The notes under the pieces: generated by a model | The model's database searches: none | Told to the model about the DNA's origin: nothing | What the model saw: only the letters and a program-made list of their open reading frames with translations | Assembly: GCA_030062745.1 (NCBI GenBank) | Contig: CP099854.1 | Span: 14,668,876-14,732,875, forward strand | Direction: 5' to 3' | DNA from: Capitulum mitella | Lineage: Eukaryota > Arthropoda > Thecostraca > Pollicipedomorpha > Pollicipedidae | Length of the DNA: 64,000 nucleotides | Translations under genes and position numbers: made by a program | Shown: piece after piece, positions 1-10,967 of the stretch | How the letters are laid out: the number at the start of each line of letters is the position of its first letter | Numbering within the stretch: the first letter of the stretch is position 1

Positions 1-14
1 AAGGCCGACCCTAC

Positions 15-136
15 CTGCCTTCCTATTTATTACTCCTAACCCCAGAGGCCAGCGGATGATCAGGGCATCTGTTACACGCCAAACTGAGCACGTTTTCGGC
101 TGGACGTATACGGCCGTGGACGCGAACGCAATGCAA
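15..136 (-). CDS. BicC: Candidate Bicaudal-C exon, end of first KH-like domain
   Basis: On the minus strand an acceptor (tttatctgcctgtag) opens a frame reading CIAFASTAVYVQPKTCSVWR, then VTDALIIRWPLGLGVINRKA, and reaches a donor gtaggg at base 14. The spacing V-x-V, then V-x-x-A-L-I-I, resembles the closing strand and helix of the KH-like domain in the family (TLVLVKG...VKEATLLLMDHLCG). The start phase (2) equals the end phase of exon 607-785 under the gtgcag donor. Identity is weak and the exon is close to the window edge, so this is a proposal from position, phase and hydrophobic pattern rather than firm homology. Confidence 0.35.
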
Positions 137-606
137 CTACAGGCAGATAAATACGGCACGCCACTCTCACAGACAGAAAAACGACGACGAAATGACGGGA
201 AAATGACTGCACACATCTCATACCGTGTATGATGGATGGGTGCTTCTAGCGTACATATACGACTGTCCTTTCACCAGAAACTGCCCGCTCCATTGAACTG
301 GTCAGTTCCCTTTTTCAATGTCATATCTATTCTACTGCAGCTGTAGCTATCCATCGTATGGCTTGGGAACTCCTGAGCCTGACACAATGGTCACGTATCT
401 GATTGCGCTCATTTCGTGAACTGCCGTGTAATATATTCAGAACACCTACCAAAAGTCCTCAGCAATGCATATCTTTCTTGTTGGACTGCTGGTAAATATC
501 CTTGAAGGAAAGCCACGTGTCTCCACCTACAGGTGCCGGCCTCCGCGCCCGGCGGGGATTTATTGCAATACACGCATTGTGTATATAACAAACCATGCGA
601 CTGCAC

Positions 607-785
607 CTCTCCCGGGCGTGACCCAGTCGCGTGACCTTCCTGACCTTGACGCCGAAGCGGTTCTCGGCCCATTCGATGTGCGTTTTCCAGGGGTCCGGGA
701 TGTCCTTGGTTTCGCGCAGCGTGCCGTTACGGTGCAGAGGGTGGGAGTGGGGCAGCGTCACACTGAACACCAGCGGCTGCAGCAG
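607..785 (-). CDS. BicC: Bicaudal-C exon, first KH-like domain (edges uncertain)
   Basis: The frame encodes LLQPLVFSVTLPHSH, a variable linker with IPDPWKTHIEWAENRFGVKV, and RKVTRL. It fits the KH-like domain after KH2 in Bicaudal-C (ELLPLVLMFELP, then PDxxSPxIQHIxxxYNVxVxFxxR). The acceptor at 786-788 (cgacag) gives phase 0 as required. An alternative nine bases inside the exon would start at PLVF. Upstream, a tandem repeat duplicates this same acceptor-exon edge. Donor choice is open: GAGAG/gtgcag at 606 gives phase 2 and fits the candidate next exon, while AAG/gtcacg or AAG/gtcagg would end the exon 20-30 bp earlier. Similarity outside the PLVF and HI...F-V-V positions is low, so I am less certain here than for the KH2 exons. 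Confidence 0.6.
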
Positions 786-890
786 CTGTCGGACCAGAGG
801 CGCGGTCAGAGGTGGCTGCAGCAGCTGTCGGACCAGAGGCACGGCCACAGGCGGAGCAGCAGCTGTCGGATCAGAGTGGCGCCAGCGGTA
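776..890. repeat. 38/39-bp tandem repeat copying a splice acceptor
   Basis: About three units with core gctgcagcagctgtcgg start at 776, 815 and about 853 (periods 39 and 38). Read on the minus strand, each unit contains the sequence ccgacag/CTGCTG, which is also the proposed acceptor and first codons of the Bicaudal-C exon at 607-785. The array therefore extends from inside the exon edge into the upstream intron and repeats the splice site. Related gctgcag-rich sequence continues more loosely to about 970. Confidence 0.75.
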
Positions 891-1550
891 CAGCGGCTGC
901 CACTCTGATGGCTGCAGCGGCTGCACCGCAGACAGCATCCGGCGGCTGCAGCGGCTGCACCGTAAACAGCAGGGGGCGATGGGTCGGAGTGACGAAACCA
1001 TCACCCCGATCAGCTGCAAAATCGGAGCCAGCAGCAGCAGTCAGGGAGTCTCCGACACCGAATACCATTTGACCAAGCGTCCTCTGGGCAGCCCAGAGTC
1101 CCAGTGGGGGAACGTGACTCCCCAGAACGGAACAATCACAGGCTGCGTCAATAGAACAGCAGGCAGCACCGCAGTCACCGTATATATACGGGCTGCCCAG
1201 TTACACCAGACAAAACCCCGGAGACGGCACCAGTAAGAGGAACGCAGGCGAGCTGAGGTGCTGTCTGCTGCGGACATCCGAGACACCGCTGACGGCAATA
1301 TCAACCGCAGTCGAGTCGTCACTGAAAACGCCGCAAACTGAACAAGGCCTGAATAACGCAACGCGACACAGACTGGACGAGGGTTGGGGCCAATGCCATG
1401 ACACGTAGCGACAGATATCAATTAAAAGTATACATTATTAGCGTATGTTGATAATTATTCACATTTACGTTCGGTGCCAATCATGTACCAATGAGGAATC
1501 TGAATTCGCCGGCTGCCAATAGCACCAAATGCCATCCTTCCGATACTGAC

Positions 1551-1663
1551 CCGAATACCAATGCGAGCGTACTCGATATTCGGGATCTCCCCGGAGAGGG
1601 AGACACAGTTGGACTTGTCGCAGTCAGACTGCTTGTTGCAGTCCGGAAAATGAATGTGACAAT
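1551..1663 (-). CDS. BicC: Bicaudal-C exon, second half of KH2
   Basis: This 113-bp exon lies between acceptor tttgtctgtttcag and donor gtcagt. Together with the last base of the previous exon it encodes NCHIHFPDCNKQSDCDKSNC, then VSLSGEIPNIEYARIGIR. This is the clearest Bicaudal-C signature in the window: CHIHFPD(S)N, then a (E/D)KSN(Q)VS(I)(A/S)G strand and an (E)xAR(x)(x)(I/V)R helix, ending exactly where family members continue with ELLPLV. It begins in phase 1 and ends in phase 0. Three extra cysteines (in DCN, SDC and SNC) replace residues that are usually Ser, Ala/Glu and Gln. The intron to the next exon is 765 bp and carries a minisatellite against its far end. Confidence 0.88.
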
Positions 1664-1796
1664 CTGAAACAGACAAAAACGCATGACTTTCGCCAGTCGA
1701 TTTATCACCTCTTCCATGGACCCAGGCGAGAAAACATGTTAACTGACCAGGGTGGATTCACAGAGACGGGCACGTACTCTACCCCCCCCCCGCTTT

Positions 1797-1870
1797 TGTC
1801 GACAGCTCAGTTGGTACAGCGTTTGTCATCGACCCCCATTCTGGCAGGGTGGGTTCGAGTCGCCTTGGCG
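1797..1870 (+). other. tRNA-like sequence (pol III A and B box), decayed tRNA or SINE head
   Basis: An A-box-like agctcagttggtacagc (1803-1820) is followed about 30 bases later by a B-box-like gggttcgagtc (1850-1861). The D stem nearly pairs and a 5-bp stem can surround the T loop, but no seven-base acceptor stem closes and there is no terminal CCA-ready end. An A-run follows at about 1874. It looks like a tRNA pseudogene or the tRNA-derived head of a SINE, not a working tRNA. Confidence 0.45.
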
Positions 1871-3313
1871 CTCGAAAAAAAACGCCTTTTCTCTCAAAGG
1901 TCGCCTGGCAACTGACCTATAGAGGAAGCCACTGGCTAACGCGCGACCGCGTCGTTCGTCTAAACACGTTAAACTTTCACCTCAGTTATGTCGTGCACCT
2001 GAAATTGCACGACTGGACCTACGGATTACCCTCCGGAAGGCAAGTATTGCTTAGTGCGAACTCTTTCCAAAGCATCCTAGTAAGGCATTCGGATCAAAAT
2101 AAAAAAGTGCGTCACGTTACAAAACGGGGTCAATACGACCTCACATGGTGTTTTCCCACAAACACATCACCAATCAGCGCCTAACAGGCCCTCAAAACCC
2201 CGCTCTCGACAGTGCTGGCACACTCAGTCATAAAGAAACTTGTGAACAGTTTCAATACTGGTATCTTTTCCATTACTTAATTCAGTTTACGTTCAATGCA
2301 TTATATGTTATTCAATGCTGATACCTTTTAGTACGGAAATGAGCACAACAGTCCATCAGAGATGAGCCATTCACATATCGGATACCACAGCGAATACCTA
2401 ACCACCTAGTAGTTTGAAGTAAAACGGTACAAAAGCTGAACAATTATTACCGAGACAGCAACACCCAATAACCCAAATTCCGGACATTGTCAGAAACAGG
2501 CAACAGTTGGCCATGATTTGTCGGAAAATACAAAAGGGACCGCGAACGGTCGCAAATCGCCAGCAAAGACCAACTGGTGATCTACGATCACCAATTACGC
2601 CGATAAATGACCCGGGATAACTACTGGGAAACACTTCTGGCCGCCTGTCATTTCCAGGCGGATGGATTTTCAGTTAACGATCAATCGGTAACGGCAGTGA
2701 CCAACCGCAATGAATGCAGACATCCGGCAGCCACTGCAAGCAAGTCATGTTGGCCATGGCTCCTGAACATGACGACAGATGGGACCCCCGGTCAGAACCG
2801 GCGTCAAAATGATCACGACTCCAGCCTAAACTGTGCCACACGTGACCCTGTAACATCTATACGGTCTTAGCAGTCTCTGTCACTCTGGCCATTCATAGAA
2901 CCTAGCCCAGTCCAGGGCAATCTGTGAATCTGGGAAGAGACAAAAGTTCATGGCCATGGGCCTTTATAATAGCTGATGCCGAACACCAGTTTTTCACCAT
3001 TTCCTCAGTCTGAAGTACATTTCCAACTACAGTTTAAGGCTAGCGAATTAAAGATCTTATAATTCATCTTCCATTATTTAAATTCCGTGTTATCTAACTA
3101 TCTACTTTCCATTTATATTTTTTGCAACAAACTCCGCCGGTAATGTGGAAGACTGTTGTACTGGACGCTAGGTCCGGAAAACCGAATGGCTTATTATCAA
3201 TATCTTGCCTTTATTCTACCACTTGTCTACATTCCGACACCCAATGCAAACCCCGATCGGCGGACCACTCCACAGGCCCCGAAACTCCGGTGTCCGGAGA
3301 CGGTTGGACGTAC
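1871..3313. other. Intronic sequence, nothing further recognised
   Basis: Apart from the tRNA-like stretch, the 1.65-kb intron between BicC exons 3314-3416 and 1551-1663 shows only short chance reading frames on both strands and no clear repeat. Confidence 0.5.
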
Positions 3314-3416
3314 TGGTCCTCTTGGAGAGATCCTTGCTGCACTTGCCGCCAACTCCGATCATGTGGCTGTGGTCCGTGTAGCTGACGTCGACCTTCAGCG
3401 AGGCCCGGTTCATGTT
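3314..3416 (-). CDS. BicC: Bicaudal-C exon, start of KH2 with GxxG loop
   Basis: This 103-bp exon encodes NMNRASLKVDVSYTDHSHMI followed by GVGG and a basic stretch. It matches the start of KH2 in Bicaudal-C (NRVTLKMDVSHTEHSHVIGKGG). The donor is gtacgt after the first base of a codon. The chosen acceptor (tcgttgcag) gives phase 0, as exon 3860-3939 requires. A second acceptor 20 bp upstream (high end 3436) has a better pyrimidine tract but the wrong phase. The RNA-gripping GxxG loop reads GVGG where the family has GKGG. The following helix reads KCSKDLSKRT instead of the near-invariant N-x-I-K-K-V-M-E-E-T. The fold-defining DVSYTDHSH strand is intact. The open frame continues past both edges, but homology stops at the splice sites. 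Confidence 0.85.
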
Positions 3417-3859
3417 CTGCAACGATCCCACGTCGACTGGGTCAAAGACGCCGCCGGCATCGCCATCGACGACATACGGACAGTCGAGGCCAGGACACCA
3501 AAGTAAACAAAGCAAAGTAAATAAAAGGCAGGACAGTAGTCCGAAGCAAAGACATCATATCACAGGCGCAGCAGCAACACGCAAACGAAGTTTCCGTCAA
3601 AATTACTACCCGGCCCAACCAGTTGGGCCATTTTTCCTGCTCAACGCCCATCGGCTCAGTGTTGGCGAGTCCGGGAATCACCAAATCACGGCACACGAAA
3701 CATCACGCTCCCCAATCGCCCAGCGTTTCACCATCCCCTGCTGCCAGAGAAGCCGAGATGGCCGCGGACCGCCATTCGCGCGGCCACCGGGGCCGACTGT
3801 CGTCCGGTCGACAGGACGACAGCAGGGCCCAGAGCCGCCTCCCCCTGCGGCGCTCTTAC

Positions 3860-3939
3860 CCGGACACCGAGCTCTCGCTGGATGACGGAGCGGGCCGCGT
3901 CCACGTCAGCGGCCAGGCCGATCACCCGCACCTGCGGCT
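3860..3939 (-). CDS. BicC: Bicaudal-C exon, second half of KH1
   Basis: This 80-bp exon runs from acceptor cccgtcag to a strong donor gtaaga. It encodes PQVRVIGLAADVDAARSVIQ and then REL plus a few residues. This lines up with the KH1 strand-helix segment of BICC1 (HIKVSGKKEDVKEAKEMIM...), keeping the V-x-V-x-G strand, the D-V-x-x-A-(R/K) helix start and the final Leu. It starts in phase 1 and ends in phase 0, fitting its neighbours. Codons are almost all G/C-ending. The acceptor is unusual because a perfect run of ACGTC pentamers (3948-3974) lies where the polypyrimidine tract should be. The expected preceding exon (the AWPSKLKIG region of KH1) was not found. I am fairly sure of this exon because homology, splice sites and phase all agree. 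Confidence 0.75.
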
Positions 3940-3947
3940 CTGACGGG

Positions 3948-3974
3948 ACGTCACGTCACGTCACGTCACGTCAC
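3948..3974. repeat. (ACGTC)n pentamer run at a splice acceptor
   Basis: Five perfect ACGTC units plus a partial one end nine bases from the acceptor of BicC exon 3860-3939. On the minus strand this reads as repeated GTGAC in the place of the polypyrimidine tract. Each junction also makes a TGACGT core like that bound by CREB/ATF factors, though nothing shows it is used. Confidence 0.85.
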
Positions 3975-3999
3975 AGGCCGCGCCCGCACAACGGCTCTC

Positions 4000-6170
4000 A
4001 GAGCACCGTCAGCGGCCACATACTCACGACACAGCTGACAAAATCACCGCCGCCACCGGCAGGTCAGGGAAAACTGACCGCCCCATAATGTCAACGGAAG
4101 GGCAGAAATGCCACTTAACATGCGCTCTGGTGAGGCAGGCAAAAATTCCCAATCTTTCTTGTTTATAGTACACAGTTCTTGACAGTGATCATGCTGTAGT
4201 GCTGAAAATTCGTGCGTCTTTTGCTGTTCTCTCAGCGCATCTTTCGCCGGTCCGTGACTTTCCCACTACGACCCGACAAACACGGGAGGCCGGTCCCTCG
4301 GTCCATCAGTCGTCGGCAGTGCCGCGGCTGCTGCCTCACAGTCAGCTGCCGGACAGCCAGCTGTGGTGTGAGTGTTGTGTTTGTGACTGATCACAATCAG
4401 CTGTGGGGAGTTGACCTGCGAGGTAAACCTGCCTGGGTAGCCTGTGACAGGTCGATTAAGGTCCACCAATACCAAAAGACAACCATCAATCAATGTCTTG
4501 TTCCTTTATATCTGTACGTGCGATCTCAACGAGACTGCGTGGCGAGGTAGTCTTCAGACGTACATGCCTCCCTGATATTACAAGCAACTTACGACGAGTC
4601 AATGGAGGTAAACCGAGGTCAGGTAATGCAAATACACAATTTGTAAATGGTGCATCAGACTACGCTGGGCATTACTGCATTATGAGTGCGCCCAAAAACC
4701 CACGCAATCCAGGCCAGATCCATTGAGGTTTTCCAAGGCTAGTCGGTGAAGACGCAATGTCTGTTCTTCTCCAGATCTACCCAAACGATCTCACTTTGAT
4801 TTTGTGTGGTTGTATTTTGCGGGCATTGCATGACCACGTACGACCTGAAATTAACGACGCAGTTCACCGGACTTGGAAATTCCTAACTTTATCCAACCTA
4901 ACTCGCCAAATTATGATGCTCCGCTTAAATGAAATGATGCATTTTTAAACAAAAGTGACCATTGCTGACCTCGACTAACATTACAGAAATCAACCCCCCT
5001 ATCAGTTTATCATACGGACTGAGCTTCCACGAAATGAGGCTGTGATCATTTCAGTAGATCTGGAGGTAGGAAAAGCGTTACACATGCCACGTCTGACCTT
5101 CTCTGACCTAGACCGGCCTGGTCACGGCCATTCAGATTCTGAAAATGATAAGATCACCAAAAAGCTACCTCTGCACACATATGCGTTGCTGGTCTAATAG
5201 CCCAAAAGACACAGTGGCAAAATGCGTCCTGCACTTCTGCTCCTAATTACCAGCGCGCGTGTTAAATCATCGGGAGGCCGTAGAGGTTAGTGGGGGAAAC
5301 AAGGTCTTATAGGATGAATAACAACTCTTCTCCGAAATCATTAAAGGAGCGGGTCGCCGGTCGATGTCATCAGCCAATACCGATACCAATGCCAATGGAC
5401 ACACTCACCTCTCTTGGAAGAGCTGCAGTCTCTCGGCCACTGGATCCTCGTGTTAGTGCTCGTCTCAATCTGAAATTGACGGCACATCCGGTCAACTCCA
5501 AGGCCTGGGAAATTCGTACACGGCCATTCCCGTTGCTCCTGCCAAACTGACTCCTGGAAGCCTGGAAAACTCTGACTCCGGTAAACTTCAGAGGAATGAA
5601 AAAGCCACAGGCGGCAGCTCCATTAAACTCGAATCGGCGAGGCACGTGGCACACTGCACGGGACGCGACGGAACGTGAGACTCTGCGACAGTCGGCCAAA
5701 CCGAGAGCTTGTTTTCCGGCCTGCCGGCGAGGTCGGCGATTTTTCTGCAGCCGAGCCGGCGTTACCCCAAAACCAAACTCCCGCCGCTGCTGAACCCAGT
5801 CATTACAACCGTGACAGGAAAACAAACAGACAGACAGACGGACAGACAGAAAACTGACAGAAACAAACTCCCTCAACACCGCCCATTCGCTCCCACGCAT
5901 GAGGACAGTTCTTGCCAGCCACAGCCTTTTCAACTGAAGAATGTCCCAATGATTACGAAGGCGATACGCTGGGGCTTATTTGAAATAAAGCGTCGCTTGG
6001 TTTCGACTGCTTCCTATTTTCTGCTCCATCTAGCCATGCTGGTTATCACTGTACTAATGGGTGGACACTAGGATATGAGACAATATTTAATCATACTGTG
6101 AGTACATTTACTACGTATGAACATTAAACTTGGCAGAAATGTAACCATGGAAACTGCAGTCAGTTCTTGC
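4000..6170. other. Intronic sequence, no gene seen
   Basis: This is part of the long BicC intron. Frames are open on both strands in the GC-richer stretch 5370-5930, but they mirror each other and match no family I know. A short (CAGA)n run lies at 5824-5850. Confidence 0.45.
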
Positions 6171-6572
6171 CTAATGGATCATCCCGATCACCCCTACTTT
6201 GTCGGCGGCGCGCAAGCGCCTGGGCACGCGTACCAGCATTTTGCGTGGCATTTCTGGGTCCAGAGCAGCGATCACCTGGCGCCTCCTGAACTTCATGGCG
6301 AGGTCGGATGTTGCATATTAGCCTCCCTGATACACCTTCTGTATAACGATGTCCAATATGTCCTCAATAGGGCGTAGCTGGGGCTCACGAGGACGGGGGA
6401 AGGGGGGGGGGGTGGCGTCATGTATCGCATAAGGCTCTCTGGCCTCTTCCAACAACTCAAGGGGTTTCTTGGCATCATAAACGCTGGCCAAGTCTAGCTA
6501 GAAGAACATATCTCTGTCGGAACAGTTATCATCCAAAAACAGATATATCAGGCACTTCTCACGGTACACGTC
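6171..6572 (-). pseudogene. Decayed coding remnant, unidentified
   Basis: A single minus-strand frame of 134 codons reads like protein but has three internal or closing stops. A first segment starts DVYREKCLIYLFLDDNCSD and stops. A second reads LDLASVYDAKKPLELLEEAR and continues through a Pro run (encoded by a C tract) to IEDILDIVIQKVYQGG and a TAA (6318-6320). A third reads YATSDLAMKFRRRQVIAALD, then PEMPRKMLVRVPRRL, to a final stop at 6171. The amphipathic, charged composition is unlike the random frames around it. I do not recognise the family; a decayed transposase or gag-like protein of a mobile element is the likeliest kind. A Lys-rich minus-strand frame at 6697-6927 may be a further piece. 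The assignment as coding is tentative. Confidence 0.25.
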
Positions 6573-6599
6573 TCACGTCGCTGTCGTCAACACTTCTCG

Positions 6600-9500
6600 C
6601 ACTCAGCATGATAACCGGACGCGGCACACCCCTTGGAGAGATGGCGAGACACACGAGGAGTTGAACGGGGAAACTTGCTCTCTGGCCTCAGTTAGACTAC
6701 TGCTGAAGAGTCTCCATCAGATCTACAATAGTGCTCAAGGTTTCCTGGCATATGACTCCCGTGGTAGCTGATGTAGCTTTCGGTGTCCATGACGATGTCA
6801 CATTCTTTTCGATTTGACGTGTCCGCGCTACAGTTCCCGAAGGAGTTTTTTTTTGCGTGGCCTCTTGTTTTACACAGACCTGGGATGCTTTCTTGTGCTT
6901 TCGGTACTGAGCCTTGCTTGCAGCCAATATTTTTCACGTACACTCTCTAGATCCCAAGCTCTCCAGCCACAACGCGTTGTGACAACCGTTTTCCACTTGC
7001 AGTCAGAATCAGCTGCGGCTGCCTTCCATGCTCATTTCGGTTGACTGGTGCCGACTGCCATCAAGAGAAACACTACCACGACTCTCGAGGGTCGCCAGCG
7101 CTCTGCCAACAGTCGCTCGCGCCTCAAATGATTTGGGCCGTCCCGGGCTCTCATGTCACGTCTCGCCACAATCTCAATGGCACTTTGCTTTGTTATTGGT
7201 TCCATGGCTGCAATCATCCAACAACGGGTAGCAAATCTTTCAAAGGCAGCACACAGTCTCTTTTTACACACGAATTTTCTCTGAAGTGTTTGTCTGATTC
7301 AAATTAGTTTCCTCAAACTGGTCAGGGCGTACAGGGGTACTAAAACATAGTCTGATCGTTACATTTTTGTGGGCAGCAGCATACACCGGAACACGATCTG
7401 TATTTTAATTACTATAAAAAACGGTCCGAAAACGACATATAGCGGGCAACCCTCGTAAAGCAATGGGGTCGATCTTTCGACATGTCACGACTGCTGTAAA
7501 GGCTGAAGCGCTGTCCAAATCCGCAAAAAATAGGCAGCGAAGCACGCTGTCGACACACAGCAGACAGCGGAACAAGGTGTGGACAGCAGATAGCAAAGAG
7601 CTCCGTTTACAGCTAGCAGCCAGCCGAGAACAGAAAACCCTGCGGCCAGACGGCCGAAAGCGGCACTCCGCGGTCGATATTAGCTTGCGGTTCCAAATAC
7701 TGCACACGGTTATGACACGAAGGAAGGAAATGACCGCACGAATGACGCATCTGACTGTTTGCTGGCGCCGCAGGACGTTTACGTCACGGAAACCCAGCCA
7801 CATTGCCGTCCTTTCCGCAGCTTGGGCAGCAAAAAATCTTCCGAATTTACAGCAATCCCGAACCTACAGGCATGTAAGTTCCTGTCTTTTCACAAAAAGC
7901 CAACGGTTCATGATGCCATCAGTTCTGAAAGGGGCGGCCGAGCGGAGTAGCCCTCTTCTCGAGCCTACGGGCCAACAGGCGGACGTGAAGGATGCGCTTC
8001 GGGGAGCGTGAAGCACGGCTCAGAGGGTCACGCAGTGACGACCGCCCAGCCGCGTCCGGGCTCAGTTTGCTCGGAACACATTCTGTAATTTCTTTGGTTT
8101 CATCACTGTCCCCTTGATCAAAGGTCGTAAAAGTTTCCTTATGAGAAACCGTAACGGGGCCTTCTTGATTTATGACACACCGGACCTTCCTGCAGCGAAG
8201 TTCCGTGCTTTGATTAGACCATGGAACACCAGCTGTCACCACCTCCCCGCATCGATCAGCGAGCTCAACTGAGCGAGAGACCGAGCCCCGCACGACCAAA
8301 CCGTCGCCCACCGGAAATACAGTGCTTCCGGCACGGCTTTGCCGGCGCCAAACTGGCCCGTTCCCAGTGGCCGCTGCCATCAATAGCGCGAGACGGGGTG
8401 GCGACGCTGCCGGCTCAGAGCTGCGGCAACAGACCTCAACTCAGACCTCAGCGAAAACCGTGCCAACTTCGTTCACTGTATTGCCCTGGTCGGAAGAGAA
8501 ATCACGTGGAATGCGGCGAGAAAAGGAGAAAGACTGGTGACAAAATGGAGGAAAAAACAGCAACGCTCACTCGACTTAAGGATTTTCACCTACTCCTCGG
8601 GCGAGGGGCAGGACGGTGCCACCCCCAGACCATTTCACTCCTAGTCAAGATATCACGACGAAACAAAAACAAAACAAAAAAACGTGTAGCTAGTTTCTTT
8701 CCGATTCCAATAACGCCTAGTCCGGCCATTTCAATTCGCCTCAGTTCAGTGAGTCTGAGTTCACCTGGTAACCTCTCCTGTCAATGCTGAGGACAGCGGC
8801 TCATCATCTGACGTCTGGGTGGCTATCGACGTAGTTGTATAGCGCTCCATCCACCCAGCCACGCTTCAGCAGTGGCCTGGTTTTCAAATAGACCAGTCGC
8901 TGTAGTCAGTGATTGCTTTTCTCTGGGGCCAAGGTCAGGTGAATGAGAGGCAGCTATTTAATCTAATTTAATTTGTATAACCAGTCTTTATCGCGCTGGA
9001 TGTGCCGAAAATGGTGCTTGGCGATCAATCAGTACAGCCCTGAACAATGAGAAGGACAGAAATTACTGTCGTCACTGAAATCGGCGACAGTCACCCTAGA
9101 AATGGTTTTATCCCATTTTGAGATCATATGAAGTCGGTGACCTGACGTGACCTTGAAGGGATCACAAGCATTTCAAACCTCGATATGTTGTTAAGCACAT
9201 GCCCACGAAGTGGTGTATCAAAGACTGATCACGTCTTGTCCGACTCCTGAGGAAGGGGGCTGAGTGTGGCTCGGATTTAGAGAAACGACTTGCAGGCCTA
9301 AGATGATTGGCGTCACAGCCTGGTGACCTGACATAACCTTCTAATACATTCCATGTACCTTCTTTGAGGATAAGACACGGGAAAGATCAAGATCAGCTTC
9401 TGCTAATTTCAGGCTCTTGATGCTGGATGCAATTCGTTGACACTACAAAAATTACCACCACCTCCAACCACCTCTTCACCCCACCTACTTGTCCGACGTG
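6600..9500. other. Intronic sequence, no gene recognised
   Basis: Frames of up to about 190 codons occur at 7463-8011 (plus), 7919-8383 (minus) and 8221-8790 (plus). They overlap on opposite strands and resemble nothing known. AGGTCA-like half-sites are scattered at 9120-9350. Confidence 0.4.
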
Positions 9501-9507
9501 GGTTAAC

Positions 9508-9589
9508 CTACCTCCCACCACCTCCACACCACCGAGAGTCTGGAGTACCTACCTCCCACCACCTCCACACCACCGAGAGTCTGGAGTCC
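9508..9589. repeat. 41-bp tandem duplication
   Basis: Two copies of a CCA/CCT-rich 41-bp unit start at 9508 and 9549 and are essentially identical. Downstream, 9670-9790 has the C-run and text style of a worn non-coding transposon, but I cannot place its ends. Confidence 0.8.
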
Positions 9590-10448
9590 GGGTGCCAGCA
9601 TTCCGTGCCGTCGATCCCAACATCCCTAACACGATCGCCACCTATTTCAGCAGATACTGAAAGCACAGAGGTAGGAAAGGGAGGGGGCTGGTGGGCCACG
9701 GCCCCCACTTTTGGGAAACTTAACATCAGCTCTATGGGGAAAAACGTCTCTGCTCCCCCCCCCCACTTTCTGGATGCTTCTACGCCCCTGACTGAAAGCC
9801 TGTCAGAGGTCACGACCTCACAGCTCACCTTTGTAAAGAATGCATCCACACTGCCCGGGGCACCTGCAACAGACAAGAACGTCAGCTGTGTACTGCAACA
9901 GCGGCGAAATGACGTCGATCACGGGAACAAGCGACGGCGACAGCCTAAAAGGAACGAGTCATATTTTATGCTTCGAACTAAAGTCGTAGCCTGTATTAAT
10001 GTATGTGTACATCAGCCTCAAATCTCTGTACTTAGTGCTCCAAAGCGATTGCCCAGGAATCTCCTGTGCATGATGTTTATCCATGTCCTAATGACAGTTG
10101 CTGCGTGACGGCACGACCAGGCGTGGACCAGTAAACGTTAGCAGAACGGTCATATTACGTCATCAATGGGTGACACCAAATACAGCAATATTTTTTCTTC
10201 CTTTATATCCGCAGAGAGTTTAAAACACGATCAACCGTTTTCGGCCCAACTGAATTTATTGCAGACCAATGAACCACGGTGAGATGTCCCCTCTGTGGTA
10301 ATACATTAATGGGTAATATCTAACCCCAGGTTTCAAGTGAACTGGATAAATTTAACACGACATGGAACAGCAGTCAATGAAAACCGCTGGAATAAGTTTC
10401 CCAAAACTGTCTTTTAACATGCAGCCGATGTCGCTGTAACGACCCAGA

Positions 10449-10570
10449 GTGGTCGGCCGTGGCGGCCGGAATGGCCAGCCGGAGTGGCCAGCCCTGGCGA
10501 CCGGAGTGGTCAGCCGTGGTGACCGGAGTGGCCAGCCGTGGTGAACGGAGTGGCGGCGGTGACGCGGAAT
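10449..10570. repeat. 22-bp minisatellite
   Basis: About five units with consensus gtggccagccgtggtgaccg plus two bases start at 10449, 10471 (shortened), 10484, 10506 and 10528, with a decayed last unit. The unit is not a multiple of three, so the open frames across it carry no coding information. Confidence 0.85.
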
Positions 10571-10967
10571 ACCGAGACGGCCGGAGTCGGAGCACGGTCG
10601 AGCTCCAGTTTCCGACCCGACAATGCGTCTCACGCCTGGGGGCACGGTCTAGATCCCGCGTTACAGATGCCATGTAAGGACGACTACGGCAATGACTGGA
10701 AAGAAACAGTGTAAGATCCTATTCAACCTTCTCCCCTACCCCGGATAACGTTCGGAAATCTCTAGCCATACCGCGTCCGTGCCTGTTCGCAAACTCGCCT
10801 GACACATGTATGAGTCACGTGTCACTATCACGCAGGTCACTGAGTGCAACCCCCTCCCCCATCAGCACACCGTGGGAAACGCACAGCGGGACGTCGACAC
10901 GCCGCGAGAGTGGTGAACAAGAAACGCCGGCAGATGGTGAGATCCGAGGATATCGAAACGGCTCCCA

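Noticed and set aside
3442..3696. Minus-strand frame with WPRLSV and KWPNWLG as possible KH1 start
   Set aside because: It lies on the wrong side of exon 3860-3939 in transcript order and shows no KH pattern around the Trp-Pro pairs.
5370..5933. 187-codon minus frame in a GC-rich patch
   Set aside because: Overlapping plus frames are equally open; no domain, no splice context, low-complexity end (repeated Gly-Ile).
7463..8011. 182-codon plus frame
   Set aside because: Arg/Ser/Thr-rich with an opposite-strand frame over most of it; no recognisable motif.
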